Under the pieces are notes generated by a model. That model did not search any database. It worked only from the letters and a program-made list of their open reading frames with translations, and was not told the DNA's origin. A stretch of DNA of 64,000 nucleotides, from the NCBI RefSeq assembly GCF_000835165.1, contig NZ_CP007790.1, positions 1,302,001 through 1,366,000 on the forward strand, in the 5' to 3' direction. The translations under genes were made by a program, and so were the position numbers. Below, piece after piece: positions 17,129 to 26,009 of the stretch. Numbering within the stretch: the stretch's first letter is position 1; every line of letters begins with the position of its first letter. The stretch is from Corynebacterium marinum DSM 44953. GTDB lineage: Bacteria > Actinomycetota > Actinomycetes > Mycobacteriales > Mycobacteriaceae.

Positions 17129-17977
17129 CTACATCAGGTCGGACTTCTTCAGTCCCGGTGTGGTGACGAAGTCGACGAGCCGCTCCACCGCGCCGATGAG
17201 GGTGGAGTCCAGGTCGCGGAAACTGGAGACGGAGGAGTAGACCCTGTTCCAACCCTCGCGGGGATCGGACCAGCCGAGCCGCCGGCACACACCGGTCTTC
17301 CAGTCCTCCCCGTAGGGCACCTCCGGCCACGCACGGATCCCCACGGCTGAAGGTTTGACGGCCGCCCAGACATCGATGAAGGGGTGCCCGGTGACCAACA
17401 CGTGCTCACCGACGGACTGCGTCATGCGGGACTCCTTGGAGCCCTCGACGAGGTGGTCCGCGAGTACGCCCACCCGCCGGCCCGCGCCCGGCCCGAACTC
17501 CGCGAGGCGGGACTCGAGGTTGTCCAGCCCCTCGAGGTACTCGACCACGACCCCTTCCACCCGCAGGTCGTGGCCCCACACCTTCTCGACGATCGCGGCG
17601 TCGTGGACGCCCTCCACCCAGATGCGGGAGGGCGCGGCGACCTTAGCCTCTACGTTCTCCACGCGCCGCGAACCGGAGTTCGACTTGCGCGGGGCCTGCG
17701 GTTTCTTCGGGATGTGCCGGACGAGGGTCACGGGCTGCCCGTCCAGCAGGAACCCTCCGGACACCAGCTGGAACAGGCGTTTCACCCCGCGACGGTCCTC
17801 GAGCCGGACGAATTCTCCGTCGTAGGTCCGCTCCCAGCCCACCACCGCCCCCACGTAGTCTTCTCCGCGGACTTCGACCACCAGGCCGGGAGTGGCCTCG
17901 ACCTTCGGGTACTCGCGGGGGCGGGAACGGGCGTGTCCGGCGAGGATGTCGCCGCGGTAGGGGTCACGGAAGCTCAT
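17129..17977 (-). CDS. DUF3097-family protein
   Basis: 282 residues. It matches the actinobacterial DUF3097 family: an N-terminal region (YRGDILAGHARSRPREYPKVEATPGLVVE), a middle Lys/Ser-rich linker (about 85-105), then a Toprim-like segment (IWVEGVHDAAIVEKVWGHDLR, VVVEYLEGLDNL, RRVGVLADHLVEGSKE). The VEG...LADHL pattern suggests a Toprim or nuclease-like fold, but no activity is established to my knowledge. I place the start at ATG 17977, because TAGAAT (minus strand 17991-17986) ends 8 nt before it; a TTG at 17986 overlaps that box. Confidence 0.88.
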   Translation of the reverse strand: MSFRDPYRGDILAGHARSRPREYPKVEATPGLVVEVRGEDYVGAVVGWERTYDGEFVRLEDRRGVKRLFQLVSGGFLLDGQPVTLVRHIPKKPQAPRKSNSGSRRVENVEAKVAAPSRIWVEGVHDAAIVEKVWGHDLRVEGVVVEYLEGLDNLESRLAEFGPGAGRRVGVLADHLVEGSKESRMTQSVGEHVLVTGHPFIDVWAAVKPSAVGIRAWPEVPYGEDWKTGVCRRLGWSDPREGWNRVYSSVSSFRDLDSTLIGAVERLVDFVTTPGLKKSDLM

Positions 17978-18010
17978 GGCCGGCAATTCTATCGGCTACA
18001 CTCCCCCGCC
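17978..18010. promoter_or_regulatory. 33-nt divergent leaderless promoter pair
   Basis: TAGAAT (minus strand, 17991-17986) drives DUF3097, and TACACT (plus strand, 17997-18002) drives the gene at 18011. Each ends 8 nt before its start codon. Confidence 0.55.
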
Positions 18011-18748
18011 ATGAACATCCGCGCCGAAGTCTGGTCCCCGCTGCAGAACACCGCCGTCTGGCTCGGAGCGTGGCTCCACGGCCTGGAGGCCACGGACAAT
18101 CTCATCGACGCCCTCACCGACCTGGGTGGCGAAGGGCTCACCGGGGTGCTCCGCGACATCCGCCAGGTGGCCGGCGGAGTCCTGGCGGGAGAGGAGCCGG
18201 TGCTCCGCCTGGTGCTGTCGGGGCCGGGCGAGGCGCCCGCCCTGCGGGCGGGCAGCGCGGCGGCGGAGGCGGCGTCGAGAAGCGGGGCGGGCGCCCTCGT
18301 GCTCCGCGACGCCGACCCGCTCACCTCCCACATCCTCGTCCCCGACTCAGGCGGGAACTGGCAGTGGTTCGTGGAGGAGCAGCCGCTGCCGGCGCCCGCC
18401 TGGTTGAGCCCCGGGGAGGCCGACCAGCTGCTCACCCAGGCCACCAACGAGGCCGCCCGACTGGTGCAGGCCTCCGGGTACCGGTCGGATGCGCTGAACT
18501 CGCCGCGCCTGACGGTGGGCACCCTGGCGGATTTCTACGACACTCCGGGGTTGCCCTCCGCGGCGCCGGTCCGGGCCGCGAAGTTGTTCGCGCGGGCGGA
18601 CCGCGTGGCGGCGATCGTCGAAACAGTCACCGGCCGGATGGGCGACCACCGCATCGACCCGGAGCTGCTGGCCCTGTGGCGGCACATCCGCGCCGCCCGG
18701 ATGGCGGGTGTGGCCTACTCGGTGCGCGAGTTCGGGCGGCTGACCTGA
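18011..18748 (+). CDS. conserved hypothetical protein
   Basis: 245 residues, soluble, Ala/Leu-rich and mostly helical, with a central acidic region. I recognise no domain. Features seen: an N-terminal helical block ([15 protein letters not shown]), a beta-like segment [20 protein letters not shown] near residues 115-134, and a basic C-terminus ([23 protein letters not shown]). It starts at ATG 18011 with TACACT ending 8 nt before it. Its last 34 nt overlap the 3' end of the convergent ferrochelatase gene. Confidence 0.75.
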   Translation: MNIRAEVWSPLQNTAVWLGAWLHGLEATDNLIDALTDLGGEGLTGVLRDIRQVAGGVLAGEEPVLRLVLSGPGEAPALRAGSAAAEAASRSGAGALVLRDADPLTSHILVPDSGGNWQWFVEEQPLPAPAWLSPGEADQLLTQATNEAARLVQASGYRSDALNSPRLTVGTLADFYDTPGLPSAAPVRAAKLFARADRVAAIVETVTGRMGDHRIDPELLALWRHIRAARMAGVAYSVREFGRLT

Positions 18749-19788
18749 CAGCAGCCCGGGCGGCAGGCCGCTCCGTTGACCGTGCAGCCCTGGACGGTGA
18801 CGTCGCCCAGGCCGGCGCGCGCGGAGTTGTTCACCAGCTCGTCCACGATGTCCACCACCATCCCGGCGAACTCCTGCTCCGGGCCCGCGGTGCGGGTGCG
18901 CTCGACGAGGACGTCGAGGTCCCGGGCGGCGTCGACAAGCTCGGTGTCCAGGTCCCAGATGACCTCCATGTGATCGGAGATGAAGCCGACGGGGCAGACG
19001 ACCACGGCCGTGGTCCCCTGCTCCGCGAGAAGGGTGGTGTGGTCCACCACGTCGGGCTCCAGCCACGGGGTGCGCGGGTTTCCGGAGCGTGACTGCCACA
19101 CGAGGTCGTAGTCGGACACGCCTGCGGCTTCGGCGATGAGGCGGGAGGCCTCCGCCACCTGACGCGAGTACAGGTGCGGGTCGGTCGGCCCGCCGGCCGC
19201 CTCGTCAGCGGCGGTGGGCACTGAATGGGCGGTGAAGAGGAGACGGGTGGCCTCCAGCCGCTCGGCGGGGATCTTCCCGTAGGCCTCGCGCACGAATTCG
19301 GCCATGAGACGGACGAAGGTCGGGTGGTCGTAGAACTGGCGCAGCTTGGTGAACTCGATCGGTTCGAGCCCCTTCTCCTCCAGCCGGGCGATCATCCGGC
19401 GGATGTCCTCGTGGTACTGGAGGCAGGCGGAGTAGCCTCCCCAGGCGGAGGTGGCGAAGACCAGTGCCCGCCGAACCCCGTCCGCCGCCATCTGCTCCGC
19501 GGTGTCCTCGCCGAAGGGGTGCCAGTTACGGTTGCCGAAGTACACCGGCAGATCCTTGCCCCGTGCCGCGAGCTCCTTCTCCAGGTTGCCGATGATCTCC
19601 CGGTTGAGCCGGTTGATCGGGCTCACCCCGTCGAAGTGGAAGTAGTGCTCGCCGACCTGCTCCAGGCGCTCACGCGGGATACCCCGGCCGCGGGTGACGT
19701 TCTCCAGAAAAGGAACAACCTCCTCGTTGCCTTCGGGGCCGCCGAAGGACAGTACGAGGAGGGCGTCGAAGCCATGTTCATCAGTCAT
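18715..19788 (-). CDS. hemH: ferrochelatase (coproporphyrin III type, with [2Fe-2S] cysteines)
   Basis: 357 residues; inserts Fe2+ into the porphyrin in heme synthesis. In actinobacteria the substrate is coproporphyrin III. Catalytic His188 in FTAHSVP and Glu275 in DHMEVIWD are present. Cys122 plus a C-terminal group Cys335, Cys342, Cys346 and Cys347 (CRPGCC) match the one-plus-three cysteine pattern that binds a [2Fe-2S] cluster in actinobacterial enzymes. TACTCT (minus strand 19800-19795) ends 6 nt before the ATG. The 3' end overlaps the convergent gene by 34 nt, within the codons for the cysteine tail. Confidence 0.94.
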   Translation of the reverse strand: MTDEHGFDALLVLSFGGPEGNEEVVPFLENVTRGRGIPRERLEQVGEHYFHFDGVSPINRLNREIIGNLEKELAARGKDLPVYFGNRNWHPFGEDTAEQMAADGVRRALVFATSAWGGYSACLQYHEDIRRMIARLEEKGLEPIEFTKLRQFYDHPTFVRLMAEFVREAYGKIPAERLEATRLLFTAHSVPTAADEAAGGPTDPHLYSRQVAEASRLIAEAAGVSDYDLVWQSRSGNPRTPWLEPDVVDHTTLLAEQGTTAVVVCPVGFISDHMEVIWDLDTELVDAARDLDVLVERTRTAGPEQEFAGMVVDIVDELVNNSARAGLGDVTVQGCTVNGAACRPGCCQVSRPNSRTE

Positions 19789-19867
19789 GGGCCAAGAGTA
19801 TCAACCCTCAGGTTGATGGGCCCGGTGACGGTATGTGGCGTAGGGCACCGCCGCGCGATCAGATCGA

Positions 19868-21856
19868 TCAGATGAGGCGGACCGCGTGCGGGGTCATGCC
19901 CGACCAGCGGACCGGCGACTTCTTGACCACGGAACCGGAGTTCGGGGCCTCCAGCATCATGCCGTCACCCAGGTAGATCGCCACGTGGTGGCTACCGCCG
20001 GGGCCGTAGAAGATGAGGTCGCCGCGCTCCATCTGGCTGGGGTCGACCTTCGTGCCGTGGTTGTACTGGTAGCCGGTGTAGTGCGGCAGCGCGATGCCCG
20101 CGCCCGCGAAGGCGTAGAGGGTGAGGCCGGAGCAGTCGAAACCGATCTTGTTGAAGTCGCCGTGCGAGTCCGCCACTCCGCCGTCGCGGATGCCCCGGGT
20201 CGGGCCGCTGGCGTTGCCACCGCCCCAGGCATAAGGCATTCCGATCTGGGACTCCGCCCGGGCGATGACGGCTTCGATCTGGGCGCTGCGGTCGCCGATC
20301 GCGGCGACCTCCTCGGCCGCCTGCCCGGTGATCTCCTCGAGCGTGTCGACGACCGGCGCCGTCGTCACATCAGCGGATGCCGACGCGTCCTCGACATCCT
20401 CGGCCAGCGCGTCCGGGTTCTGGACGGCGGCGATATCCGCCGGTGCGGACTCTTCGTCCGCGACGGACGGGTACGGGTTGTCCAGCGTGGCGTGGTCCGG
20501 CTGCGACTGCGCGACGACAGCCGCGGCGGCCGCCACAGCGGCGGCGGTGGCCGCGTCGCGGAACAACTGTGCCTCAGCCTCCCGGCGTGCCGCCTCGGCG
20601 GCCTCCTGCTCGGCCCTCTCCTGCGCCTGCTCCCGGGCACGCACCTCCTCCGCCGCCTGGCGGGCAGCCTCGGCGGCGGCCTGAGCCTCCGCTTCCCGAC
20701 GTTCGCGGTCCTGACGCTCGAGCTCAGCCTGAGCCTCCGCCTCGGCGGCGGCCTTCTGGCGCTCCTCGAGTTCGCGGGCGGCTTCCGCGGCCTTCGCCGC
20801 AGCGTCCTCTGCCGCCTGCCGTTCGGTGGCCTGGCGAGCCGCTTCCGCTTCCTGCGCCGCTGCCTCGGCCGCCTCGGCCGCCTCTTCCGCCGCCCGCCGG
20901 GCCGCGGATTCGCGTTCCTGCTGCTGCTCAACCTCGCGGGCGGCACTTTCGGCGGCGACCTCCGCCGCCTCCGCCTCAACGCCGGCGGCCTCGGATGCGG
21001 CCGCTTCCTCTTCGGCTACGCGGCGGGCGTCGTCGGCAGCCTCGGTGTCTGCTGCCGCCACGTCTTCGGCGGCCTTGCGGGCGGACTCAGCCGCCCGGTA
21101 CTCCTGCGCATCCTGCTGGACGGCGTTGCCCGCGGCGATCTCGTCGCGCGCCGCGTCCAGCTGGCCCTGCGCGGCATCCCGCTCGGCGGCGAGGCGGTCG
21201 CGCTCCGCCGTGAGGACGCCGATCTGACCGTTGTTCCGTTCGATGGCCGCCCGTGCGTCCGTCTCCCGGGTGATCGCCCTGGCCTCGCGCTGCTCGGCGA
21301 GGTCGCGTGCCAGCCGGAGCTGGGATTCGCGGTTGGCCTGTTCAGTGCGCAGCTGGTCTAGCTCGTCGATCGCGGCGCGCTGCTTCTCTGCGTTGGTGCG
21401 CAGATAGGTCTGGCGGTCCAGCGAGTCGTTGGAGGCGTCCTCGCCGGCGAGGGTGGCCACCGCCGGCGGGGTCGTCGTCCGCCGGTAGGCCGCACGGGAG
21501 ATCTCGTCGAGTCGCTGCTGAGCTTCCTCGATCTTGCCCTGCGTCTCGTCCAGCTCCGCCCGTGCCGCGAGGACGGCCTGCCTGGCCTGTTCCGCGGTGC
21601 CCTGCGCGTCGTGCAGATCGACCAGCGCCTTGTTGACCTCTTCGTGGAGCCCGCCGATCTCCAGCGCCAGACGGTCCATCTCGGACTGGGCGCGGGTGAC
21701 GTCCCCCACCAGGCCGGTCGCCTCGGCCGCGGCGGTCCCGGTGGCCGCGGGAGTGGCTGTGCCGACTGCGGGAGTGAAGGTGGTCAGGGCCGCTGCGCAG
21801 AGCGCAGTGGCGAGAACCGTGCGTATACCTGCACGGTTGAAAGCGGTGGAAACCAC
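19868..21856 (-). CDS. ripA: RipA-like peptidoglycan endopeptidase (NlpC/P60)
   Basis: 662 residues from GTG 21856, behind GAGGAGG. A signal peptide (about residues 1-35) is followed by a coiled-coil N-domain (about 45-230), a very long Ala/Glu/Arg-rich stretch (about 235-450), a low-complexity acidic linker, and the NlpC/P60 catalytic domain. The nucleophile is Cys575 in DCSGLT, with His624 in SHHVAIYLG. The enzyme cleaves peptide stems to separate daughter cells; the coiled coil is likely the inhibitory and partner-binding part. The neighbour (Rv1476-like) and the nearby acn/acnR pair reproduce the mycobacterial ripA locus. Confidence 0.93.
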   Translation of the reverse strand: MVSTAFNRAGIRTVLATALCAAALTTFTPAVGTATPAATGTAAAEATGLVGDVTRAQSEMDRLALEIGGLHEEVNKALVDLHDAQGTAEQARQAVLAARAELDETQGKIEEAQQRLDEISRAAYRRTTTPPAVATLAGEDASNDSLDRQTYLRTNAEKQRAAIDELDQLRTEQANRESQLRLARDLAEQREARAITRETDARAAIERNNGQIGVLTAERDRLAAERDAAQGQLDAARDEIAAGNAVQQDAQEYRAAESARKAAEDVAAADTEAADDARRVAEEEAAASEAAGVEAEAAEVAAESAAREVEQQQERESAARRAAEEAAEAAEAAAQEAEAARQATERQAAEDAAAKAAEAARELEERQKAAAEAEAQAELERQDRERREAEAQAAAEAARQAAEEVRAREQAQERAEQEAAEAARREAEAQLFRDAATAAAVAAAAAVVAQSQPDHATLDNPYPSVADEESAPADIAAVQNPDALAEDVEDASASADVTTAPVVDTLEEITGQAAEEVAAIGDRSAQIEAVIARAESQIGMPYAWGGGNASGPTRGIRDGGVADSHGDFNKIGFDCSGLTLYAFAGAGIALPHYTGYQYNHGTKVDPSQMERGDLIFYGPGGSHHVAIYLGDGMMLEAPNSGSVVKKSPVRWSGMTPHAVRLI

Positions 21857-22170
21857 GCGTCCTCCTCGCGAACCCGCCAGGTCAAGTGTGCGTACTTGAC
21901 CAGGCAGTGTCGGGTCGATTGTCCATCGGTCAAGGCGCACGGGCGGGAGGGCCCCTCCGCACAATCAGGCGTTGCTATCCCCGCTCCGCGCGCGGCGTGC
22001 TTCCCCGCATGCCCGGACGATGACGGTTAGTGGAAGCGCCTGAAGTAACCGGGGACCCTCACCGGCCCGTGAGCCGATAGGAGCACCATAGAACACGAGA
22101 CTGTTCCGTAACCCAACTTCCATCAATTCTTGACCGAGTAAAGGTTAGCTGCATGACTTTTCGGACATTG
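21857..22170 (-). promoter_or_regulatory. long, possibly structured ripA leader
   Basis: About 310 nt with no gene. Near the start codon there is only the ribosome site. Nested inverted repeats fold a 79-nt unit: TCAGGC/GCCTGA arms at 21965-21970 and 22038-22043 enclose GCTTCC/GGAAGC at 21999-22004 and 22032-22037, plus a self-complementary GC block near 21985-21995. If transcription starts near the MtrA/GlxR-like sites, the mRNA leader would be about 250-300 nt. TAACCT (22147-22142) and TATGGT (22090-22085) are candidate -10 boxes. Confidence 0.4.
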
Positions 22171-22182
22171 CTGACCTGCAGC

Positions 22183-22198
22183 GTCACGAAATCGTAAC
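22183..22198. promoter_or_regulatory. MtrA-like direct repeat GTCAC-N6-GTAAC
   Basis: GTCAC (22183-22187) and GTAAC (22194-22198) form an 11-nt-period direct repeat resembling MtrA response-regulator boxes. ripA is a known MtrA target in mycobacteria, and MtrA controls cell-wall hydrolases in corynebacteria. Upstream of ripA; assigned by motif only. Confidence 0.5.
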
Positions 22199-22202
22199 GT
22201 TA

Positions 22203-22220
22203 GTGTGATTATGGTCACAC
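22203..22220. promoter_or_regulatory. GlxR/CRP-like palindrome GTGTGA-N6-TCACAC
   Basis: The perfect 6-bp arms GTGTGA (22203-22208) and TCACAC (22215-22220) match the CRP-family consensus TGTGA-N6-TCACA used by GlxR, the cAMP-responsive regulator of corynebacteria. It sits 4 nt from the MtrA-like box. Confidence 0.62.
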
Positions 22221-22291
22221 GTTGCACGCAGGGTCCGGGATTGCCGCCTCTCTGGGATGTAACAATCCCGACACAAAGAGGCCACCCTTGG

Positions 22292-22807
22292 TCAGGCCTG
22301 GACGCTTGACTCCGGAACGCGCCCCACACGCCGCCGCGCCGCGGCCACTGTGAAGGTGGAGGTGATCACGACGGCAAGCACGATGGCAATGGCAGTGAAG
22401 GGCCAGCCGACCGTTGCCGCGTTGACGTCGTCGACGAACTGGCGGGTGGCGCCGACCAGGTCGGCATTGCCGAAGTACGGGTACTGCGCCGCCTCCAGGT
22501 CCGCACGTGAGTGCACGTCGCTGACGGCGGCGCCGGAGAACGGGGCCCGGACGATGACCGTGTCCAGGTCCGTGCCCATCAGCAGCTCCTGCGCCACGTC
22601 GCGCATGTCCGGAGCGTGGGCCGGGGCACGCTCCAGGACCACGACCCCCAACGACCCGAAGTCGGTGGCCTCTGCGTGGGCGACGGCGTCGAGGAGTCCG
22701 GGTTCGAGCTCCGTCGACTTCCCGGCGGGCACGAATGCGCCGAATGCGACAGAGTCCTCACCCAGCTGGCGGGCAAGATCGTCCAGGTCGACGTCGGCGG
22801 GAATCAT
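22292..22807 (-). CDS. Rv1476-family membrane protein
   Basis: 171 residues. An N-terminal soluble domain (about 1-130) resembles TPM-like folds, with VAFGAFVPAG, GVVVLERAPAHAPDMRDVAQELL and TVIVRAPFSGAAVSDVHSRADLEAAQ. One membrane helix follows near the C-terminus (about 135-157: WPFTAIAIVLAVVITSTFTVA), then a basic tail. This domain arrangement and the position between acn and ripA match the mycobacterial Rv1476 protein. Function unknown; a role with RipA or the cell envelope is an inference from gene order. Confidence 0.83.
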   Translation of the reverse strand: MIPADVDLDDLARQLGEDSVAFGAFVPAGKSTELEPGLLDAVAHAEATDFGSLGVVVLERAPAHAPDMRDVAQELLMGTDLDTVIVRAPFSGAAVSDVHSRADLEAAQYPYFGNADLVGATRQFVDDVNAATVGWPFTAIAIVLAVVITSTFTVAAARRRVGRVPESSVQA

Positions 22808-23111
22808 CGTGTGCGGACCACTTTCCTCGGGAATTGCTGCAGTACGGCGGCTCTCGAACGCTGCCGTTCATTGCCTGTCACTGTCGGTTATATCGGTCGC
22901 GGGTGTGGCGGGGGTGGTGGCGCGCCGCTCCGGCACCGCGGAATACCAAAAACAAAACGCCCGTACTGTTAGAATCGCAACGGTCGTTGGTACGAAACCC
23001 TAGTATGGGATAAGAACCACCGCGTTCTGCTGGGGTGCGGCTGCCTTGACCGGGGTAGATCGTCCGCAGTATCGAACATCTCAGTTCATTGAAGAGGAAA
23101 TGGAGCTCCCT
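22808..23111 (+). promoter_or_regulatory. acn promoter region
   Basis: 304 nt with no gene. It holds two -10-like hexamers on the plus strand, TAGAAT (22970-22975) and TAGTAT (23001-23006), and the AcnR-like operator described separately just upstream of the first. The region also has to carry the promoter of the leftward gene at 22807; no clear box for it was found. GGAG at 23102 precedes the acn start. Confidence 0.55.
22953..22968. promoter_or_regulatory. AcnR-like operator CAAAAC-N4-GTACTG
   Basis: The sequence CAAAACGCCCGTACTG (22953-22968) differs by one base from the C. glutamicum AcnR operator as I recall it (CAGAAC-N4-GTACTG). It abuts the candidate -10 TAGAAT at 22970, where a bound repressor would block transcription of acn. 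The acnR gene is immediately downstream of acn. Confidence 0.7.
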
Positions 23112-25892
23112 GTGACCGAAAGCAAGAACTCCTTCAACGCCAAGCGCACCCTCGAGGTCGGCGAGAAGTCTTACGACTACTACGCCCTCGACGCCGTGCC
23201 GGGCATGGAGAAGCTGCCGTACTCCCTGAAGGTTCTCGGCGAGAACCTGCTTCGCACCGAAGACGGCGCGAACATCACCACCGAGCACATCGAGGCAATC
23301 GCCAACTGGGATCCGAAGGCCCAGCCCTCCATCGAGATCCAGTTCACCCCGGCACGCGTCCTGATGCAGGACTTCACCGGTGTCCCCTGTGTCGTCGACC
23401 TGGCCACCATGCGCGAGGCCGTCAAGACCCTGGGCGGCAACCCGGACGAGGTCAACCCGCTGAACCCGGCAGAGATGGTCATCGACCACTCCGTCATCGT
23501 TGAGGCTTTCGGCACCTCCGACGCCCTCGAGAAGAACGTCGCCATCGAGTACCAGCGCAACGAGGAGCGTTACCAGTTCCTGCGCTGGGGCGCCGAGAAC
23601 TTCTCCAACTTCCGCGTGGTTCCCCCGGGAACCGGCATCGTCCACCAGGTCAACATCGAGTACCTGTCCCGCGTTGTCTTCGACAACGACGGCGTCGCGT
23701 ACCCGGACACCTGCATCGGCACCGACTCCCACACCACCATGGAGAACGGCCTGGGCATCCTGGGCTGGGGCGTCGGCGGCATTGAGGCCGAGGCTGCCAT
23801 GCTGGGCCAGCCGGTCTCCATGCTCATCCCGCGCGTGGTCGGCTTCAAGCTGACCGGTGAGATCCCGGCCGGCGTCACCGCCACCGACGTGGTTCTGACC
23901 ATCACCGAGATGCTGCGCAACCACGGCGTCGTCCAGAAGTTCGTCGAGTTCTACGGCAACGGCGTCAAGTCCGTCCCGCTGGCGAACCGCGCGACCATCG
24001 GCAACATGTCCCCCGAGTTCGGCTCCACCTGCGCGATCTTCCCGATCGACGAGGAGACCATCAAGTACCTCGAGCTCACCGGCCGCAGCGCGGAGGACGT
24101 CGCACGCGTCGAGGCCTACGCCAAGGCTCAGGGCATGTGGCTCCTCGAGGACGCTCCGGAGGCCGAGTACTCCGAGTACCTCGAGCTGGACCTGTCCACG
24201 GTCGTGCCGTCCATCGCCGGCCCGAAGCGCCCGCAGGACCGTATCCTGCTCACCGAGGCGAAGGAGCAGTTCCGCAAGGACCTGCCGACCTACGCTCCCG
24301 ACGAGACCGCTGAGCCGGTCCGCGCCTCCAAGATCGAGGGCGACGACTACAACCAGTCCTTCGCCGGCAACGGCGAGTCCGCCGCCGCCAGCGCAGAGGG
24401 CCGCGCCTCGAAGCCGGTTATCGTCGAGTCCCCGCAGGGTGGCGAGTACACCCTCGACCACGGCATGGTGGCCATCGCCTCCATCACCTCCTGCACCAAC
24501 ACCTCGAACCCCTCCGTCCTGGTCGCGGCCGGCCTGCTGGCACGCAAGGCCAGCGAGCTGGGCCTGAAGTCCAAGCCGTGGGTCAAGACCATCTGCGCAC
24601 CGGGCTCCCAGGTCGTCGACGGCTACTTCAAGCGCGCCGACCTCTGGAAGGACCTGGAGGCCATGGGCTTCTACCTCTCCGGCTTCGGCTGCACCTCCTG
24701 CATCGGCAACTCCGGTCCGCTCCCGGCGGAGGTCTCCTCCGCCATCAACGAGCACGACCTGGCCGCCACCGCAGTCCTCTCCGGCAACCGCAACTTCGAG
24801 GGTCGTATCTCCCCCGACGTCAAGATGAACTACCTGGCCTCCCCGCCGCTGGTCATCGCCTACGCCATCGCCGGCACCATGGACTTCGACTTCGAGAACG
24901 ACGCTCTGGGCCAGGACCAGAACGGCAACGACGTCTTCCTCAAGGACATCTGGCCCTCCACCGAGGAGATCGAGTCCACCATCGAGGGCGCCATCTCCCG
25001 CGAGCTCTACGAGGCCGACTACGCCGACGTCTTCAAGGGCGACGAGCAGTGGCAGGCACTGGACATCCCGACGGGCAAGACCTTCGAGTGGGACGAGAAC
25101 TCGACCTACATCCGTAAGGCACCGTACTTCGACGGCATGTCCCTCGAGACCTCCGAGGTCACCGACATCAAGGGCGCCCGCGTCCTGGCCAAGCTCGGTG
25201 ACTCCGTGACCACGGACCACATCTCCCCGGCCTCCTCCATCAAGCCGGGCACCCCGGCGGCCCAGTACCTGGACGCCCACGGTGTCGAGCGCAAGGACTA
25301 CAACTCCCTGGGCTCCCGCCGTGGCAACCATGAGGTCATGGTCCGCGGCACCTTCGCCAACATCCGTCTGGCCAACCAGCTGGTCGACGTCACCGGCGGC
25401 TACACCCGCGACTTCACCCAGGAGGGCGGCCCGCAGGCCTTCATCTACGACGCCGCGGAGAACTACCAGGCCGCCGGCACCCCGCTGGTCGTCCTGGGCG
25501 GCAAGGAGTACGGCACCGGTTCCTCCCGCGACTGGGCTGCGAAGGGCACCAACCTGCTCGGCGTGAAGGCTGTCATCACCGAGTCCTTCGAGCGTATCCA
25601 CCGCTCGAACCTCATCGGTATGGGCGTCATTCCGCTGCAGTTCCCGGCCGGCGAGTCCCACGGTTCCCTGGGCCTGGACGGCACCGAGGTCTTCGACATC
25701 GAGGGCATCACCGCCCTGAACAACGGTGAGACCCCGAAGACCGTGCACGTCACCGCCACCAAGGAAGACGGTTCCACCGTGGAGTTCGACGCGCTGGTGC
25801 GCATCGACACCCCGGGTGAGGCCGACTACTACCGTAACGGTGGCATCCTGCAGTACGTCCTGCGCCAGATGATCGCTTCGGCCAACGCCTAA
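23112..25892 (+). CDS. acn: aconitate hydratase
   Basis: 926 residues, an AcnA-type enzyme of the citric acid cycle that isomerises citrate and isocitrate using a [4Fe-4S] cluster. Cluster cysteines are in [12 protein letters not shown] and [15 protein letters not shown]. The C-terminal swivelling domain includes [10 protein letters not shown] and [16 protein letters not shown], with active-site Arg and Ser residues. It starts at GTG 23112 ([15 protein letters not shown]), with GGAG 6 nt upstream; the frame is open to 23046 but that start lacks support. It lies in front of its own repressor gene, and its cluster needs link it to the suf operon in this window. Confidence 0.97.
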   Translation: MTESKNSFNAKRTLEVGEKSYDYYALDAVPGMEKLPYSLKVLGENLLRTEDGANITTEHIEAIANWDPKAQPSIEIQFTPARVLMQDFTGVPCVVDLATMREAVKTLGGNPDEVNPLNPAEMVIDHSVIVEAFGTSDALEKNVAIEYQRNEERYQFLRWGAENFSNFRVVPPGTGIVHQVNIEYLSRVVFDNDGVAYPDTCIGTDSHTTMENGLGILGWGVGGIEAEAAMLGQPVSMLIPRVVGFKLTGEIPAGVTATDVVLTITEMLRNHGVVQKFVEFYGNGVKSVPLANRATIGNMSPEFGSTCAIFPIDEETIKYLELTGRSAEDVARVEAYAKAQGMWLLEDAPEAEYSEYLELDLSTVVPSIAGPKRPQDRILLTEAKEQFRKDLPTYAPDETAEPVRASKIEGDDYNQSFAGNGESAAASAEGRASKPVIVESPQGGEYTLDHGMVAIASITSCTNTSNPSVLVAAGLLARKASELGLKSKPWVKTICAPGSQVVDGYFKRADLWKDLEAMGFYLSGFGCTSCIGNSGPLPAEVSSAINEHDLAATAVLSGNRNFEGRISPDVKMNYLASPPLVIAYAIAGTMDFDFENDALGQDQNGNDVFLKDIWPSTEEIESTIEGAISRELYEADYADVFKGDEQWQALDIPTGKTFEWDENSTYIRKAPYFDGMSLETSEVTDIKGARVLAKLGDSVTTDHISPASSIKPGTPAAQYLDAHGVERKDYNSLGSRRGNHEVMVRGTFANIRLANQLVDVTGGYTRDFTQEGGPQAFIYDAAENYQAAGTPLVVLGGKEYGTGSSRDWAAKGTNLLGVKAVITESFERIHRSNLIGMGVIPLQFPAGESHGSLGLDGTEVFDIEGITALNNGETPKTVHVTATKEDGSTVEFDALVRIDTPGEADYYRNGGILQYVLRQMIASANA

Positions 25893-25925
25893 GCGCATCA
25901 CCCAGCGCAGTGTGAACTGCCCTTG

Positions 25926-25988
25926 AGAGGGGGCTGCATCCCCGGTCAGGCGCCAGCCGCCGGGGAGGGCAGCCCCCTCTCCCCTTTT
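25926..25988 (+). terminator. terminator or attenuator between acn and acnR
   Basis: An 11-bp stem (25926-25936 with 25970-25980), plus an inner CCCCGG/CCGGGG helix, is followed by CCCCTTTT. It likely reduces but may not abolish read-through into acnR 21 nt later. Confidence 0.75.
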
Positions 25989-26009
25989 CAGGTGAACAGG
26001 AGATCCCCC

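Noticed and set aside
20365..21230. Several long frames overlapping the RipA repeat region, including Pro/Arg-rich ones on both strands.
   Set aside because: They are frameshifted readings of GCN/GAG-rich repeats.
21961..22200. A ydaO-type (c-di-AMP) riboswitch in the ripA leader, suggested by CAGCTAACCT and CCGAA on the minus strand near 22142-22170.
   Set aside because: The upstream GGGGA and GGGUGAAU blocks and the right spacing are missing; only short matches remain. A covariance search would be needed.
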